NCBI GenBank assembly: GCA_964406005.1
Contig: CAYOPZ010000009.1
Location: 1 to 64,000, forward strand
Reading direction: 5' to 3'
DNA length: 64,000 nucleotides
Origin: CAYOPZ01 sp964406005
GTDB taxonomy: Bacteria; Bacteroidota; Bacteroidia; Bacteroidales; SM23-62
Positions within the stretch are counted from its first letter, which is position 1. Every line of letters begins with the position of its first letter. The position numbers were made by a program, and so were the translations under genes. The notes under the pieces are model-generated. The model ran no database searches, was not told the DNA's origin, and saw only the letters and a list, made by a program, of their open reading frames with translations. Below, one piece after another: positions 8,915-17,340 of this stretch.

Positions 8915-9834
8915 ACATAAGTTCGATATAAACACCAAGGATTAATAATCTATTAGTTATCAACGATTAAATTCATTATTAAGTTTGTAACTATCTGGAT
9001 TTCAGTGATGGATCTAGCAAGCGTATCAAGCCTTGCAGCATGAGTAAAAACAAGGTAATGGCAATTGTAACCTATTTCCATATAGTGCAATACCGAGACA
9101 TCAAACATTATTATTCATTCCATGTCTGCAGGAATATGCGGTATGAATTTTCCCGACTTGTATCCTACAATCTTCTTATGGAGCTAATGCAATCCACCTT
9201 ACTTCCCTTGGTTATTTTTTGTAAAACGCAATGCTTAGGAGAATGTATAGGTATATCCTTCATTGATTCCACTCAAATAAGGGCTTATCATCTCAAGCGT
9301 GAACACTCGTATAAGATTCTGATAGGACTTACAACTAAAATCTACTGCAGCATTAGATGGTTCTTTAGGTTGAAGATGCATTTTATCATCAACGACCAGG
9401 GAGAGCTCCTGGATTTTATCTTTAGTCCAAGGAATGTTGATAACAGGAATCCTCTCTCGGGGACCAACCTGCTGGCTAAAATCTATAGGAAGCTCTTCGC
9501 AGATAGAGGATACATTTCCCAGTATCTTTTTAAAAAGTCTTTCATAGATGGCATTCACAAAATCACCAAACTGAGAAAGAAAATGAAAAACAGCCTTATG
9601 CGTATCTCTGATAAAATCCTTCTACGCAAGCGTGCATTAGTTGAGACTGTTTGTGATGAACTCAAAAACATTTGCCAGATTGAGCATACTGGTCATAGAA
9701 GCCAGGAAAAGTTTATTGTCAACCTGATATCAGGATTGATCGCATATTGCTATTTACTGAAAAAGCATACCCTGAATCTAGAGATTGTTGATCAATCAAT
9801 GGCTTTATCATTTTAAATTATGTCGAACTCAGGT
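8915..9834 (+). mobile_element. IS982-family insertion sequence with 6-bp target duplication
   Basis: The imperfect terminal inverted repeats are ACATAAGTTCGATATAA at 8915-8931 and the complement of 9818-9834; 14 of 17 positions match. The hexamer TAATTA lies immediately outside both ends (8909-8914 and 9835-9840) and fits a target-site duplication. The 920-bp length is slightly short for the family. The element sits between the SGNH-like lipoprotein and the MBOAT gene, so it may have split one operon. Confidence 0.75.
9040..9816 (+). CDS. IS982-family transposase, probably N-terminally truncated
   Basis: The 258-residue frame has a DDE layout: Asp in 'GISFIDSTQIRAYH', Asp in 'KLFADRGYIS' and Glu in 'ALVETVCDELKNI'. 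It also has the family end block 'QIEHTGHRS'. Full-length IS982 transposases are about 290-300 residues. The same frame reads upstream of the ATG for about 20 codons ('DGSSKRIKPCS') before a stop, which resembles the missing N-terminal part. The 108 bp between the left repeat and the ATG are too few for the full N-terminus. I infer a small 5' deletion or frameshift, so the element is probably immobile. Confidence 0.75.
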   Translation: MSKNKVMAIVTYFHIVQYRDIKHYYSFHVCRNMRYEFSRLVSYNLLMELMQSTLLPLVIFCKTQCLGECIGISFIDSTQIRAYHLKREHSYKILIGLTTKIYCSIRWFFRLKMHFIINDQGELLDFIFSPRNVDNRNPLSGTNLLAKIYRKLFADRGYISQYLFKKSFIDGIHKITKLRKKMKNSLMRISDKILLRKRALVETVCDELKNICQIEHTGHRSQEKFIVNLISGLIAYCYLLKKHTLNLEIVDQSMALSF

Positions 9835-9851
9835 TAATTAATATTTTCAGA

Positions 9852-11291
9852 ATGGACTTTTTTAGCCCTGCTTTTTTTGGATTCTTCATTGTTGTACTAT
9901 TAATCTACTATTACGTTAAGGAAAAGAATCAAAAATATATTATCCTTCTATCAAGCTCAATATTTGTGGGGCTACTATCAATATCCGTCCTATTCTTTAC
10001 ATATCTTTTCATACTGTTCAATTTTGCAACTGCAAAATTGATGGGTAAATACAATCAAATACCGAAGCTTAAACGATTCATTTATCATACTGGTATCTTG
10101 GTAAACATTGGTTCGCTAGTGTTTTTTAAATATATTAGCTGGATTCTGGAGTCAATCTCTCAGGCACTACATCTCTTTAATGTTACTTGGATTACTCCAG
10201 CAATTAGTATCATAATACCAATTGGTATTTCATACTATACTTTCCAGGGCATTAGTTATCTAATTCAGCTGTACAGGGGTAATGAAATCCTTGAAGAAGA
10301 TATCATTATTTATACTAATTATTTTCTATTCTTTCCAAAATTTTTAGCAGGTCCGATCGAATTATCAAGAAAGTTCATTCCACAGTTAAAAAAATCAATA
10401 AATTATGACTGGTCGAATATTTACCAAGGATTCCAGTTAATACTATGGGGATCTTTTAAAAAGCTTGTAATAGCAGACCGAATATCATTGCTGATTGATG
10501 GAGTTTACCCAAACCTGGATGCCTTTTCAGGGAATACCCTTATCATTATGTTTCTTATGCAACCTTTACATATTTATTGTGATTTCTCAGGTTATACAGA
10601 TATTGCATTGGGTATTGGAATGGCATTTGGTTTGAAACTTAACGATAATTTCAATCGTCCTTTCTTTGCTACTAGTGTTAGTATGTTCTGGCAAAGATGG
10701 CATATTAGTTTAACGGCCTGGTGTAATGAGTTTATTTTCAGAAGGGTGATATTTCAAAAAAGAAAATGGGGCATCTGGGCTTCAGTTTATGCTGTGTTTC
10801 TCACCTTCATTGTAATTGGTATATGGCATGGCCCAAGGTGGAATTTTGTAATACTTGGAATACTGCAAGCCATTGTTATAAACTATGAATTTTTTACTAA
10901 AAGACTCAGAAATAAAGTATTAGCAAAGCTTCCAACAAAACTTATACAATATTCCAGCTATTTAATTGTTTATTTATTCTTCTGTATCTCATTAGTTTTC
11001 TTCTATGCAATAAAGTTATCCGATGCATTCTATATCTTCTCAAATATGTTTGTAAATATTAATTTATCAAATTTGAGCTTCGAGTTTTTATCACGATTTG
11101 ATAAAATACTTCTAATATTATCGCTTATATTACTTATTTCTGTTGAGTTTAGGCAAGAAAAAGGTAAAAATATATTTGATGAAATAAATTACTGGCCGCG
11201 CTGGTTCCGCATTACTGTCTATTATATTTTGGCAGCTATTGTAGTCTATTTTGGCAGCCCAATTCAAGAATTTGTATATGCCCAATTCTAA
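9852..11291 (+). CDS. MBOAT-family membrane O-acyltransferase (AlgI/DltB-like)
   Basis: This 479-residue protein has about ten hydrophobic segments. Family blocks include 'FLAGPIELSRKFIPQL', 'YCDFSGYTDIALG', 'NFNRPFF', 'FWQRWHISLTAW' and 'GIWHGPRWN', whose His near residue 325 is the family's essential histidine. MBOAT proteins such as AlgI, PatA and DltB move an acyl or aminoacyl group across the inner membrane for esterification of an envelope polymer. The partner SGNH-like gene starts 10 bp downstream. The block after 'FWQRWHIS' reads 'LTAWCNEFIF' where relatives usually have a W-F-x-D-Y-V-like pattern, so it is somewhat divergent. A second MBOAT lies at 29530-30963. Confidence 0.9.
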   Translation: MDFFSPAFFGFFIVVLLIYYYVKEKNQKYIILLSSSIFVGLLSISVLFFTYLFILFNFATAKLMGKYNQIPKLKRFIYHTGILVNIGSLVFFKYISWILESISQALHLFNVTWITPAISIIIPIGISYYTFQGISYLIQLYRGNEILEEDIIIYTNYFLFFPKFLAGPIELSRKFIPQLKKSINYDWSNIYQGFQLILWGSFKKLVIADRISLLIDGVYPNLDAFSGNTLIIMFLMQPLHIYCDFSGYTDIALGIGMAFGLKLNDNFNRPFFATSVSMFWQRWHISLTAWCNEFIFRRVIFQKRKWGIWASVYAVFLTFIVIGIWHGPRWNFVILGILQAIVINYEFFTKRLRNKVLAKLPTKLIQYSSYLIVYLFFCISLVFFYAIKLSDAFYIFSNMFVNINLSNLSFEFLSRFDKILLILSLILLISVEFRQEKGKNIFDEINYWPRWFRITVYYILAAIVVYFGSPIQEFVYAQF

Positions 11292-11301
11292 CCACTAGCA
11301 A

Positions 11302-12213
11302 ATGAAAGAAATCCCATACAAATTAGTTTTTTTTCTATTACCGTTTTTAATAGTATCCATGGTTACTTTATTGGTTGACCCATATAATCTTTTTGTTTTT
11401 CCATCCATAATCTCAGATGAGATAAAAGAAATAAGTTTAGAACGAAGTAAAGCTATTACTAGCCGTGCCAATGCTACTTGGAGAACCTTAAAATTCCATA
11501 AAGAACCGACACCAAATATTGTACTCGGAGATTCAAGGATTGCATATATTTCTGATGCAAAACTAGAGGAGAAATTAGGAGGGAAAGTATCAAATCTTGC
11601 AATCCCAGGCAGTAGTATTAAAACAATTACTGACCTCTTCTGGATAGCAGCAAACTCTGTTAAATTAGATAATGTTATTATTCAGATTAATTTTAATAGA
11701 TATAATGAAGCCATCAACTATGATTTGTTAACAGATATAAGACCATTAATAAACAAACCCTATAGCTACTTTTTTAATGCAAATTATGTAAAAGATTCTT
11801 TTGCAGTTTTACTTAATTCACTAAGAAAAGAAAAGAAAACAAGATTCTTATCAGAAGATACAAATTTATGGAATTACCCTGAGAAATGGATTATGGATGA
11901 TTTCAGAGATTATGGCTATCAATATCCTGAGGACTACTTTAACGAATTAAAGGAAATATCTGAATACTGTGCAATTAATAATATAGATTTGTTATTTGTG
12001 ATTTCCCCGAATTATTATCTAGTACATCAGTATATTATAAAGCATAACTATGAAGCAGATTATCAGAGGTTTAAAGCCGATCTAAAATTGTTGGGGACAA
12101 CTATTGATCTAGATTGTGAATTACCAATTTCATATAATAAGGAGATGTACAATGATTATTTTCATTTTAAACCTTACTTGGCGGATACTCTAATCTCGTT
12201 AATATATCCTTAA
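11302..12213 (+). CDS. SGNH-like MBOAT partner (AlgJ/DltD-type role)
   Basis: This 303-residue protein has an N-terminal signal-anchor (~8-25) and then an extracytoplasmic domain. 'IVLGDSRIAYI' near residue 75 supplies the Ser of the SGNH GDS block. 'DYFHFKP' near 285 supplies the C-terminal Asp and His. The gene follows the MBOAT gene by 10 bp on the same strand. In alginate and D-alanylation systems such proteins (AlgJ/AlgX, DltD) complete transfer of the acyl group to the polymer on the outside, and I infer the same here. It ends the plus-strand block and converges on the minus-strand polysaccharide genes. Confidence 0.75.
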   Translation: MKEIPYKLVFFLLPFLIVSMVTLLVDPYNLFVFPSIISDEIKEISLERSKAITSRANATWRTLKFHKEPTPNIVLGDSRIAYISDAKLEEKLGGKVSNLAIPGSSIKTITDLFWIAANSVKLDNVIIQINFNRYNEAINYDLLTDIRPLINKPYSYFFNANYVKDSFAVLLNSLRKEKKTRFLSEDTNLWNYPEKWIMDDFRDYGYQYPEDYFNELKEISEYCAINNIDLLFVISPNYYLVHQYIIKHNYEADYQRFKADLKLLGTTIDLDCELPISYNKEMYNDYFHFKPYLADTLISLIYP

Positions 12214-12289
12214 GCCTTCAGCCATCTACACCCCCGATGATTCCCCGATGTGGAATAGTAATCAAAGAATTTTATTCAGATTTCCTTTA

Positions 12290-13150
12290 TCAGTTTACTA
12301 AATTTTGTTCTATCAACTCCGAAGTTTCGCTAATATGTGCTTTCGATGATGCACCGAATACTACAGATTGTATTTGAGGAAACTTCCTAAGATACTCTAT
12401 TGCTTCCATAGGTCTAAGTGCCCCAGCAGCAAGAACCTGCATGGCAATTGGTCTAAATTCTTTTTCTAAAAGATATTTTTCAGTACTTGTAACTCCACCT
12501 GGCATCCTAAAACCAATTTTATTAATTGATGCGCATATAATAGGATTCTTAATGCCTACAGAAATCAATGCCTCATAAAGTCTTGGAAGATTCATTGTAA
12601 TATATCCGGATTCAGCTCCATATTTGTTGCAAATGTAATCATCAAATTCGGCAAATATATCAAACATCTTAAGGCCCAATATCAGGTCAACAAGCACATT
12701 CTGGATGAATATAACTGGAGTATCAATACCATTAAACATTTTCAGCTCAGCGTCTATAAGAATCTGCATTAATTTTATAAAATCCTTGCTCAGATAAGCA
12801 AGGCTACCTTTCGCCAATGTTCCAAATATATTACCAGGTATATACTGCTTAATTGTCCCAGCAATACCTAATTCTGTTACTGCATTCACATATTTATGAG
12901 CATAAGGCATACAGGGGTATATTTTAAACCCTTGATAAGAGTTAGGATTGCTTCTTATATGATCACAAATATTCCCAATCCTGTCATGTGTGGTACACAT
13001 GAAGGTTCTTATTCCCAGTTCAATAGCCTGATCCAGAACTCGTATGATCGCATCATCATCTTTAAATCGTATTGCCTGGTTTCGTGATTTTTCATCAGAA
13101 ACATGATTTATTGCAAAAAATTGATTATCGCCAAATAAGACTTTATCCAT
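12290..13150 (-). CDS. Aldo/keto-reductase-like TIM-barrel protein
   Basis: This 286-residue protein begins 'MDKVLFGDNQFFAINH' and contains 'VLDQAIELGIRTFMCTTH', which resembles the start of aldo/keto reductases. Its end, 'IQSVVFGASSKAHISET', resembles their NADP-binding loop. I do not see the classical catalytic Asp-Tyr-Lys-His set clearly, so activity as a reductase is uncertain. It is the last gene of the minus-strand block, 11 bp after a Gfo/Idh/MocA oxidoreductase. It probably works on a nucleotide sugar or modified sugar of this polymer. This is a family guess. Confidence 0.5.
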   Translation of the reverse strand: MDKVLFGDNQFFAINHVSDEKSRNQAIRFKDDDAIIRVLDQAIELGIRTFMCTTHDRIGNICDHIRSNPNSYQGFKIYPCMPYAHKYVNAVTELGIAGTIKQYIPGNIFGTLAKGSLAYLSKDFIKLMQILIDAELKMFNGIDTPVIFIQNVLVDLILGLKMFDIFAEFDDYICNKYGAESGYITMNLPRLYEALISVGIKNPIICASINKIGFRMPGGVTSTEKYLLEKEFRPIAMQVLAAGALRPMEAIEYLRKFPQIQSVVFGASSKAHISETSELIEQNLVN

Positions 13151-13161
13151 GATAACAATTG

Positions 13162-14169
13162 TTATGCACTTCTAGTAATTAACTCAATAACATAATCGGT
13201 GTACATTGCCTGCTCAAAAGTATTAATGGTATTTACTTGTCCAGAAGCAATACAATCCACGAAATAATCAAGCTGTGCAGAATACTCTTCACCGCGTAAA
13301 TGAAAATTTACAGGTAAAGCTAAATCAGTAATATACTTTATCGTCCATCCTTGATCTAATTTACATTTTGAGAACTGTTCTTTTAAATATATTTTAATCT
13401 CAGTCGCATCACATATGATTTTACCCTTTTTACCATAAACTGTTATTGAAGTGGACATCTTCCGATAGGTCTCATCACTCCAATTAACCATGAGAACGCC
13501 GGTAAGTGCACTTTCTAATTCAAGTAAGCAATATACGGAATCTTCAACACTCTTTGAATATATACTTTTTTTCAACGCACCTTTAATCATTCTTGGTCGA
13601 CTTATAATTTCTTGAATTAAATTAATCACATGAGAAGCATAGTCATTTAGGCAACCACCACCCTCTTCTGATTTGAATCTCCATGTCGTGCCTTTCTCTT
13701 TAGTAACAACCGGTCCGTAAGCTTCACCAGTAAAGTGTACTATGTCGCCGATAACTTCCATTTCAAGTAATCTCTTTAATTCCCTAAATGTCCCGATAAA
13801 ATGATTATGAAATCCTACTTGATTGACAACTTTCTTATTTTCCGCAAGACTAACTAATTCCCTTCCTTCCGTCGTTGATAAACAAAGAGGTTTCTCACAG
13901 AACACATGTTTATTCTTTTCCAGTGCACTTTTTACTATTGGATAATGCAATTTGGTCGGAGTCGCAACAATAATGAAATCAGTATCTACTTCATTTAATA
14001 AAGCCTCATAATCATTGAACGTTGTTGTTGTACTGAATTTATTAAACACATTTAGTATAAGGGAAGACGCATCACAAACGGCTGCCAATTCTATATCAGG
14101 ATGGGCTCCTATAATGGCAGCATGAGATAATCCCATCTTTCCTAATCCGATTACTGCACCTTTAATCAT
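13162..14169 (-). CDS. Gfo/Idh/MocA-family oxidoreductase
   Basis: This 335-residue protein has an N-terminal Rossmann motif 'IGLGKMGLSHAAII', the acidic end of strand two at 'AAVCDAS', and the family signature 'NKHVFCEKPLC' near 93 with its conserved Lys. The rest is the substrate-binding beta-sheet domain. Family members oxidise or reduce sugars and nucleotide sugars with NAD(P); in capsule loci they often act at C-3 of UDP- or dTDP-sugars. Its start overlaps the end of the WecG-type gene by 8 bp, indicating translational coupling. Substrate unknown. Confidence 0.88.
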   Translation of the reverse strand: MIKGAVIGLGKMGLSHAAIIGAHPDIELAAVCDASSLILNVFNKFSTTTTFNDYEALLNEVDTDFIIVATPTKLHYPIVKSALEKNKHVFCEKPLCLSTTEGRELVSLAENKKVVNQVGFHNHFIGTFRELKRLLEMEVIGDIVHFTGEAYGPVVTKEKGTTWRFKSEEGGGCLNDYASHVINLIQEIISRPRMIKGALKKSIYSKSVEDSVYCLLELESALTGVLMVNWSDETYRKMSTSITVYGKKGKIICDATEIKIYLKEQFSKCKLDQGWTIKYITDLALPVNFHLRGEEYSAQLDYFVDCIASGQVNTINTFEQAMYTDYVIELITRSA

Positions 14170-14896
14170 ATTTCTTTAGTTTAAAAAAGAATAATAATAA
14201 ATGCCAAAAAAATTTCATTTGATTGCCAATGTTTCTTCGAAAAATCTCTGGACGAAGAAATATTCTGATAAACCACGCTAACCTCAACTTATACCAGATT
14301 GGATGGATGGACTTTTGAGTTCCAGCATACCAGTCAAACACGTTACCAATGCAAATAATGAGTCCTGCTTTAATCTGGTTACGATGTTTAATGGCCCATT
14401 TTTCTTGTTTAGGACATGTCATCGCAACAAATAGTACATCCGGTTGAAAATTATTTATCTTACTTATAATCTCTCTGTTTTCCATATCTGACAAAACGGG
14501 TTTGAATGGTGGAGCTAAATAATCGATTTTTAATTGCGGATACTTTATCAACGATTTTTCCCTAATTATCTGCAGTGTCTCCTTCGTAGATCCGAAAAAA
14601 AAAGCTTTTCTCCCTTCCTCATTAAGTCTTTTCATGAAGTGATAGAAAACATCGGGGCCTTGATTTCTTTTTAGATTTTTTCCTTTAAGCAGAATGGAAG
14701 CAAATGCAAAATATACGCCATCCAATACTAGGTAATCTGTTGTCTTTAAAGCACTATTAAATTCTTTATCCCTTGTGGTTATCCCATAGGAATTAGGGCT
14801 TATTGTATTTATAACCCTGCATTTATCTGAGTCTAGAGATATCTTTGATAGATTATCAGAAAATACTTTAAATCCAATTACCTCAATAAAATTCAT
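14162..14896 (-). CDS. WecG/TagA/CpsF-family glycosyltransferase (GT26)
   Basis: This 244-residue protein shows family blocks 'DGVYFAFASILLKGK', 'NQGPDVFYHFM', 'KAFFFGSTKETLQII', 'PDVLFVAMTCPKQEKWA' and the C-terminal 'RIFLRPEIFRR'. The family adds N-acetylmannosamine-type residues to lipid-linked disaccharides at the inner membrane, for example WecG in enterobacterial common antigen and TagA in wall teichoic acid. Here it should add one sugar of the repeat unit. Its end overlaps the next oxidoreductase gene. Confidence 0.88.
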   Translation of the reverse strand: MNFIEVIGFKVFSDNLSKISLDSDKCRVINTISPNSYGITTRDKEFNSALKTTDYLVLDGVYFAFASILLKGKNLKRNQGPDVFYHFMKRLNEEGRKAFFFGSTKETLQIIREKSLIKYPQLKIDYLAPPFKPVLSDMENREIISKINNFQPDVLFVAMTCPKQEKWAIKHRNQIKAGLIICIGNVFDWYAGTQKSIHPIWYKLRLAWFIRIFLRPEIFRRNIGNQMKFFWHLLLFFFKLKKYD

Positions 14897-15041
14897 AGCG
14901 TTTTTGCTTATTCAATCCAAAGATATTCCATGGTAGCAGCATCTAAAGACAAATAATAAAATCTTAAATTATTAATGATATTTTCTTAATCAGCACTATT
15001 TTATTTCAAGTGCTTCATGATGATTAGTAAATATGATGAAT

Positions 15042-16169
15042 TCATTTAGATTTAACATTAAAATCACTATAAATCGCTTCAATAACGTCAACAAATCTTT
15101 GTTCAAATCTCTCTAACGTGTATAAATTCATAAATTTTTTCCTTCCCTTCAATCCCATGGATTCAATCAGAGCGGGATTATCCAATAGTCGACAGATACT
15201 ATCAGCCAATTTCTCTGGATTTTTTCTAGTAACGATGTCACCTGTTACACCAATATCTATGATCTCTGAAATTGCACCTTCATCTGTAGAAATCACCGGT
15301 AATGCCCATTTCATGGCTTCAAGAATTACTAATGGGAAGCATTCTCTGGGGTAATAGGAAGGAAATACAAAAATATCTGATTTTGCAAAAAGGGATTCCT
15401 TTTCCTCGCCCTGTATCTTTCCGAAAGCAGTAATATTACTACATATCTTATAGTCCTTGCATATATTTTCATATTTTATTCTGGACATTTCCTGGGTCCA
15501 TTCCCCGGCAATATTGCAGTGAAATTGTAACTTTCTCTCAACAAGAATTTGACAGGTTTTAAGAAGTACTTCTATTCCTTTTGTTATAAGCATATTTGAT
15601 AAGAATAAAATATTAGGAATAGAGCCTTTATTTGCTACATGATTAAAGTCATGTTTGAAATCTGGAATCCCGTTAGAACAGTAATAGACCCGATGTTTAG
15701 GAACGAATTTCTGGATATCATAATAAAGTTTGGATGATAGTAGAATTACTCTTGCATTCTTGAATTGGAACCGATATAGCAAACTAAGAAGAAAGGTGGA
15801 TTGATTGTTAGAAATACCTTTGTTATGATAATGGTAAACAATATGCTGCCTGAAAACTTTTAGTATTAGTACAATGATTAATTCCTTATAAAAACTTGGC
15901 CCACTTGAGTTAATTGTTAGATAACATAAATCATATTTATTTTTAATTAGGGTAAAAAATATTTTTTTATACAGCCTCAAGAATATTATAAACTTTTTAT
16001 AACTATTCTTTCCGATATCTGAAATACTCCCTGCTGTTGTCAGGTTTATATATTTACATTTAAGCTTTTTGTTGATTAGTTCACTATCATATATAAGTTT
16101 ACCAACCATTGCAGCACCGTGAATTGGAGGAGGAAGATGCAGTATACAAAGAACCCTCTTAACTTCCAT
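15042..16169 (-). CDS. Glycosyltransferase family 4
   Basis: A GT-B glycosyltransferase. The open frame extends upstream to 16223, but that would overlap the preceding gene by 65 bp. The ATG at 16169 ('MEVKRVLCILHLPPPIHGAA') gives a typical GT4 start with an 11-bp overlap, so I prefer it. The C-terminal donor domain has the E-x7-E motif in 'RECFPLVILEAM', followed by 'ALPVISTDEGAISEII'. It should add one sugar to the lipid-linked repeat unit. The acceptor and sugar are unknown. Confidence 0.85.
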   Translation of the reverse strand: MEVKRVLCILHLPPPIHGAAMVGKLIYDSELINKKLKCKYINLTTAGSISDIGKNSYKKFIIFLRLYKKIFFTLIKNKYDLCYLTINSSGPSFYKELIIVLILKVFRQHIVYHYHNKGISNNQSTFLLSLLYRFQFKNARVILLSSKLYYDIQKFVPKHRVYYCSNGIPDFKHDFNHVANKGSIPNILFLSNMLITKGIEVLLKTCQILVERKLQFHCNIAGEWTQEMSRIKYENICKDYKICSNITAFGKIQGEEKESLFAKSDIFVFPSYYPRECFPLVILEAMKWALPVISTDEGAISEIIDIGVTGDIVTRKNPEKLADSICRLLDNPALIESMGLKGRKKFMNLYTLERFEQRFVDVIEAIYSDFNVKSK

Positions 16170-17340
16170 AATCGGATAAACCATTATTAACCATCTTAAA
16201 AAATAAAGAATAGTACTTACCATTCATTTCTTCCATTGTGAATTTCTTTCTAACGAATTCAAATGCCTTATTCTTCATTTTCGGAAAATTATGCTTTCCT
16301 TCATATATCTCCTTAAGAATTCTTGTATATTCTCTACCATTATTTGAATTGGTTAAAAAAGGCCATCCTATGGGAAGAGTTTCTACGATAGCTTTACTTT
16401 CCAATGATGATATAACAGGTGTATATGATAAAGATGCCTCAATAGATAGTAATCCAAGTCCCTCAACCCTTGAAGGCATCCATAATAAATCAAAGTCCTT
16501 CAATTTATTGGCAAGGTTTGAAACAGGCTTATATATTATCACATTACTAAATTCTGCTGACAAGGCCTTTACATCATATTCGTATTTCCCACTGCCGATA
16601 ATATGGAACCTAAAATTCGATCTAATCTCATCCGACAATTCCCTAATGACTGAAATAATAATATCGATACCTTTAAGCAACTCAAGTTTACCTGCAAAAA
16701 CAATGTTAATTTTTTGTTTATCAATTTTAAATAAATGTTCTTCGGGAACTGGAATTTGACAACCATTATAAATAACCGATTTAAAATGGGAAGTTTTTAA
16801 CTGATACTTATTCCTGAGATTAACGTATGATTCAAGTGCATAATTTGAGACTGCTACAATATAATCATCCTTAAACCCCCTCTCAGTAAATCTGCCAATT
16901 ATTGGATGTGTTGGCCACAAATCAGAACTATGTACTGTTCGTAAAATTTTAAAGTGTGGTTTTCTTATAAATCGTAATGCTGTTGATAATACAAAGTCAG
17001 GTAGATCTGTATGACTGTGTATAATTTTGGGTTTATACTTTTTAATATAGTAAAGTAGCACCAGAGGGGCTATCACCAGACTAACATATTTATTTCCAAA
17101 TCCAAGTGTTTTCCATCCTATCATTTTCCCTTCAAGTTCCTTCCTTTTCATATCAGAATAAGTATTGCTGGATTTGAACATTTCAATAAGGATAGGGGAA
17201 AACCTTGAGGAAGATTCGTTTTTCAGGAACTCACAAATGGAAAACACTACATTTTCAGCACCTCCTTGCTGAATAGAGGTAATTAGAAACAGAATAGGAA
17301 GCCTAATGGATTCAATTTTATTATTGCTGACAATCTTCAT
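16159..17340 (-). CDS. Glycosyltransferase family 4
   Basis: This 393-residue GT-B protein has the N-terminal block 'LITSIQQGGAENVVFS', 'KIIHSHTDLPDFV' and the C-terminal E-x7-E motif in 'RVEGLGLLSIEASLSY'. It overlaps the upstream GT4 gene by 4 bp (ATGA type) and the downstream GT4 gene by about 11 bp, so the three GT4 genes are translationally coupled. It is predicted to extend the oligosaccharide unit at the cytoplasmic face of the inner membrane. Confidence 0.88.
   Translation of the reverse strand: MKIVSNNKIESIRLPILFLITSIQQGGAENVVFSICEFLKNESSSRFSPILIEMFKSSNTYSDMKRKELEGKMIGWKTLGFGNKYVSLVIAPLVLLYYIKKYKPKIIHSHTDLPDFVLSTALRFIRKPHFKILRTVHSSDLWPTHPIIGRFTERGFKDDYIVAVSNYALESYVNLRNKYQLKTSHFKSVIYNGCQIPVPEEHLFKIDKQKINIVFAGKLELLKGIDIIISVIRELSDEIRSNFRFHIIGSGKYEYDVKALSAEFSNVIIYKPVSNLANKLKDFDLLWMPSRVEGLGLLSIEASLSYTPVISSLESKAIVETLPIGWPFLTNSNNGREYTRILKEIYEGKHNFPKMKNKAFEFVRKKFTMEEMNGKYYSLFFKMVNNGLSDYGS

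Noticed and set aside
16170..16223. Upstream start for the GT4 gene at 15042
   Set aside because: It would overlap the preceding gene by 65 bp and add an untypical hydrophobic lead; the ATG at 16169 matches the GT4 start.
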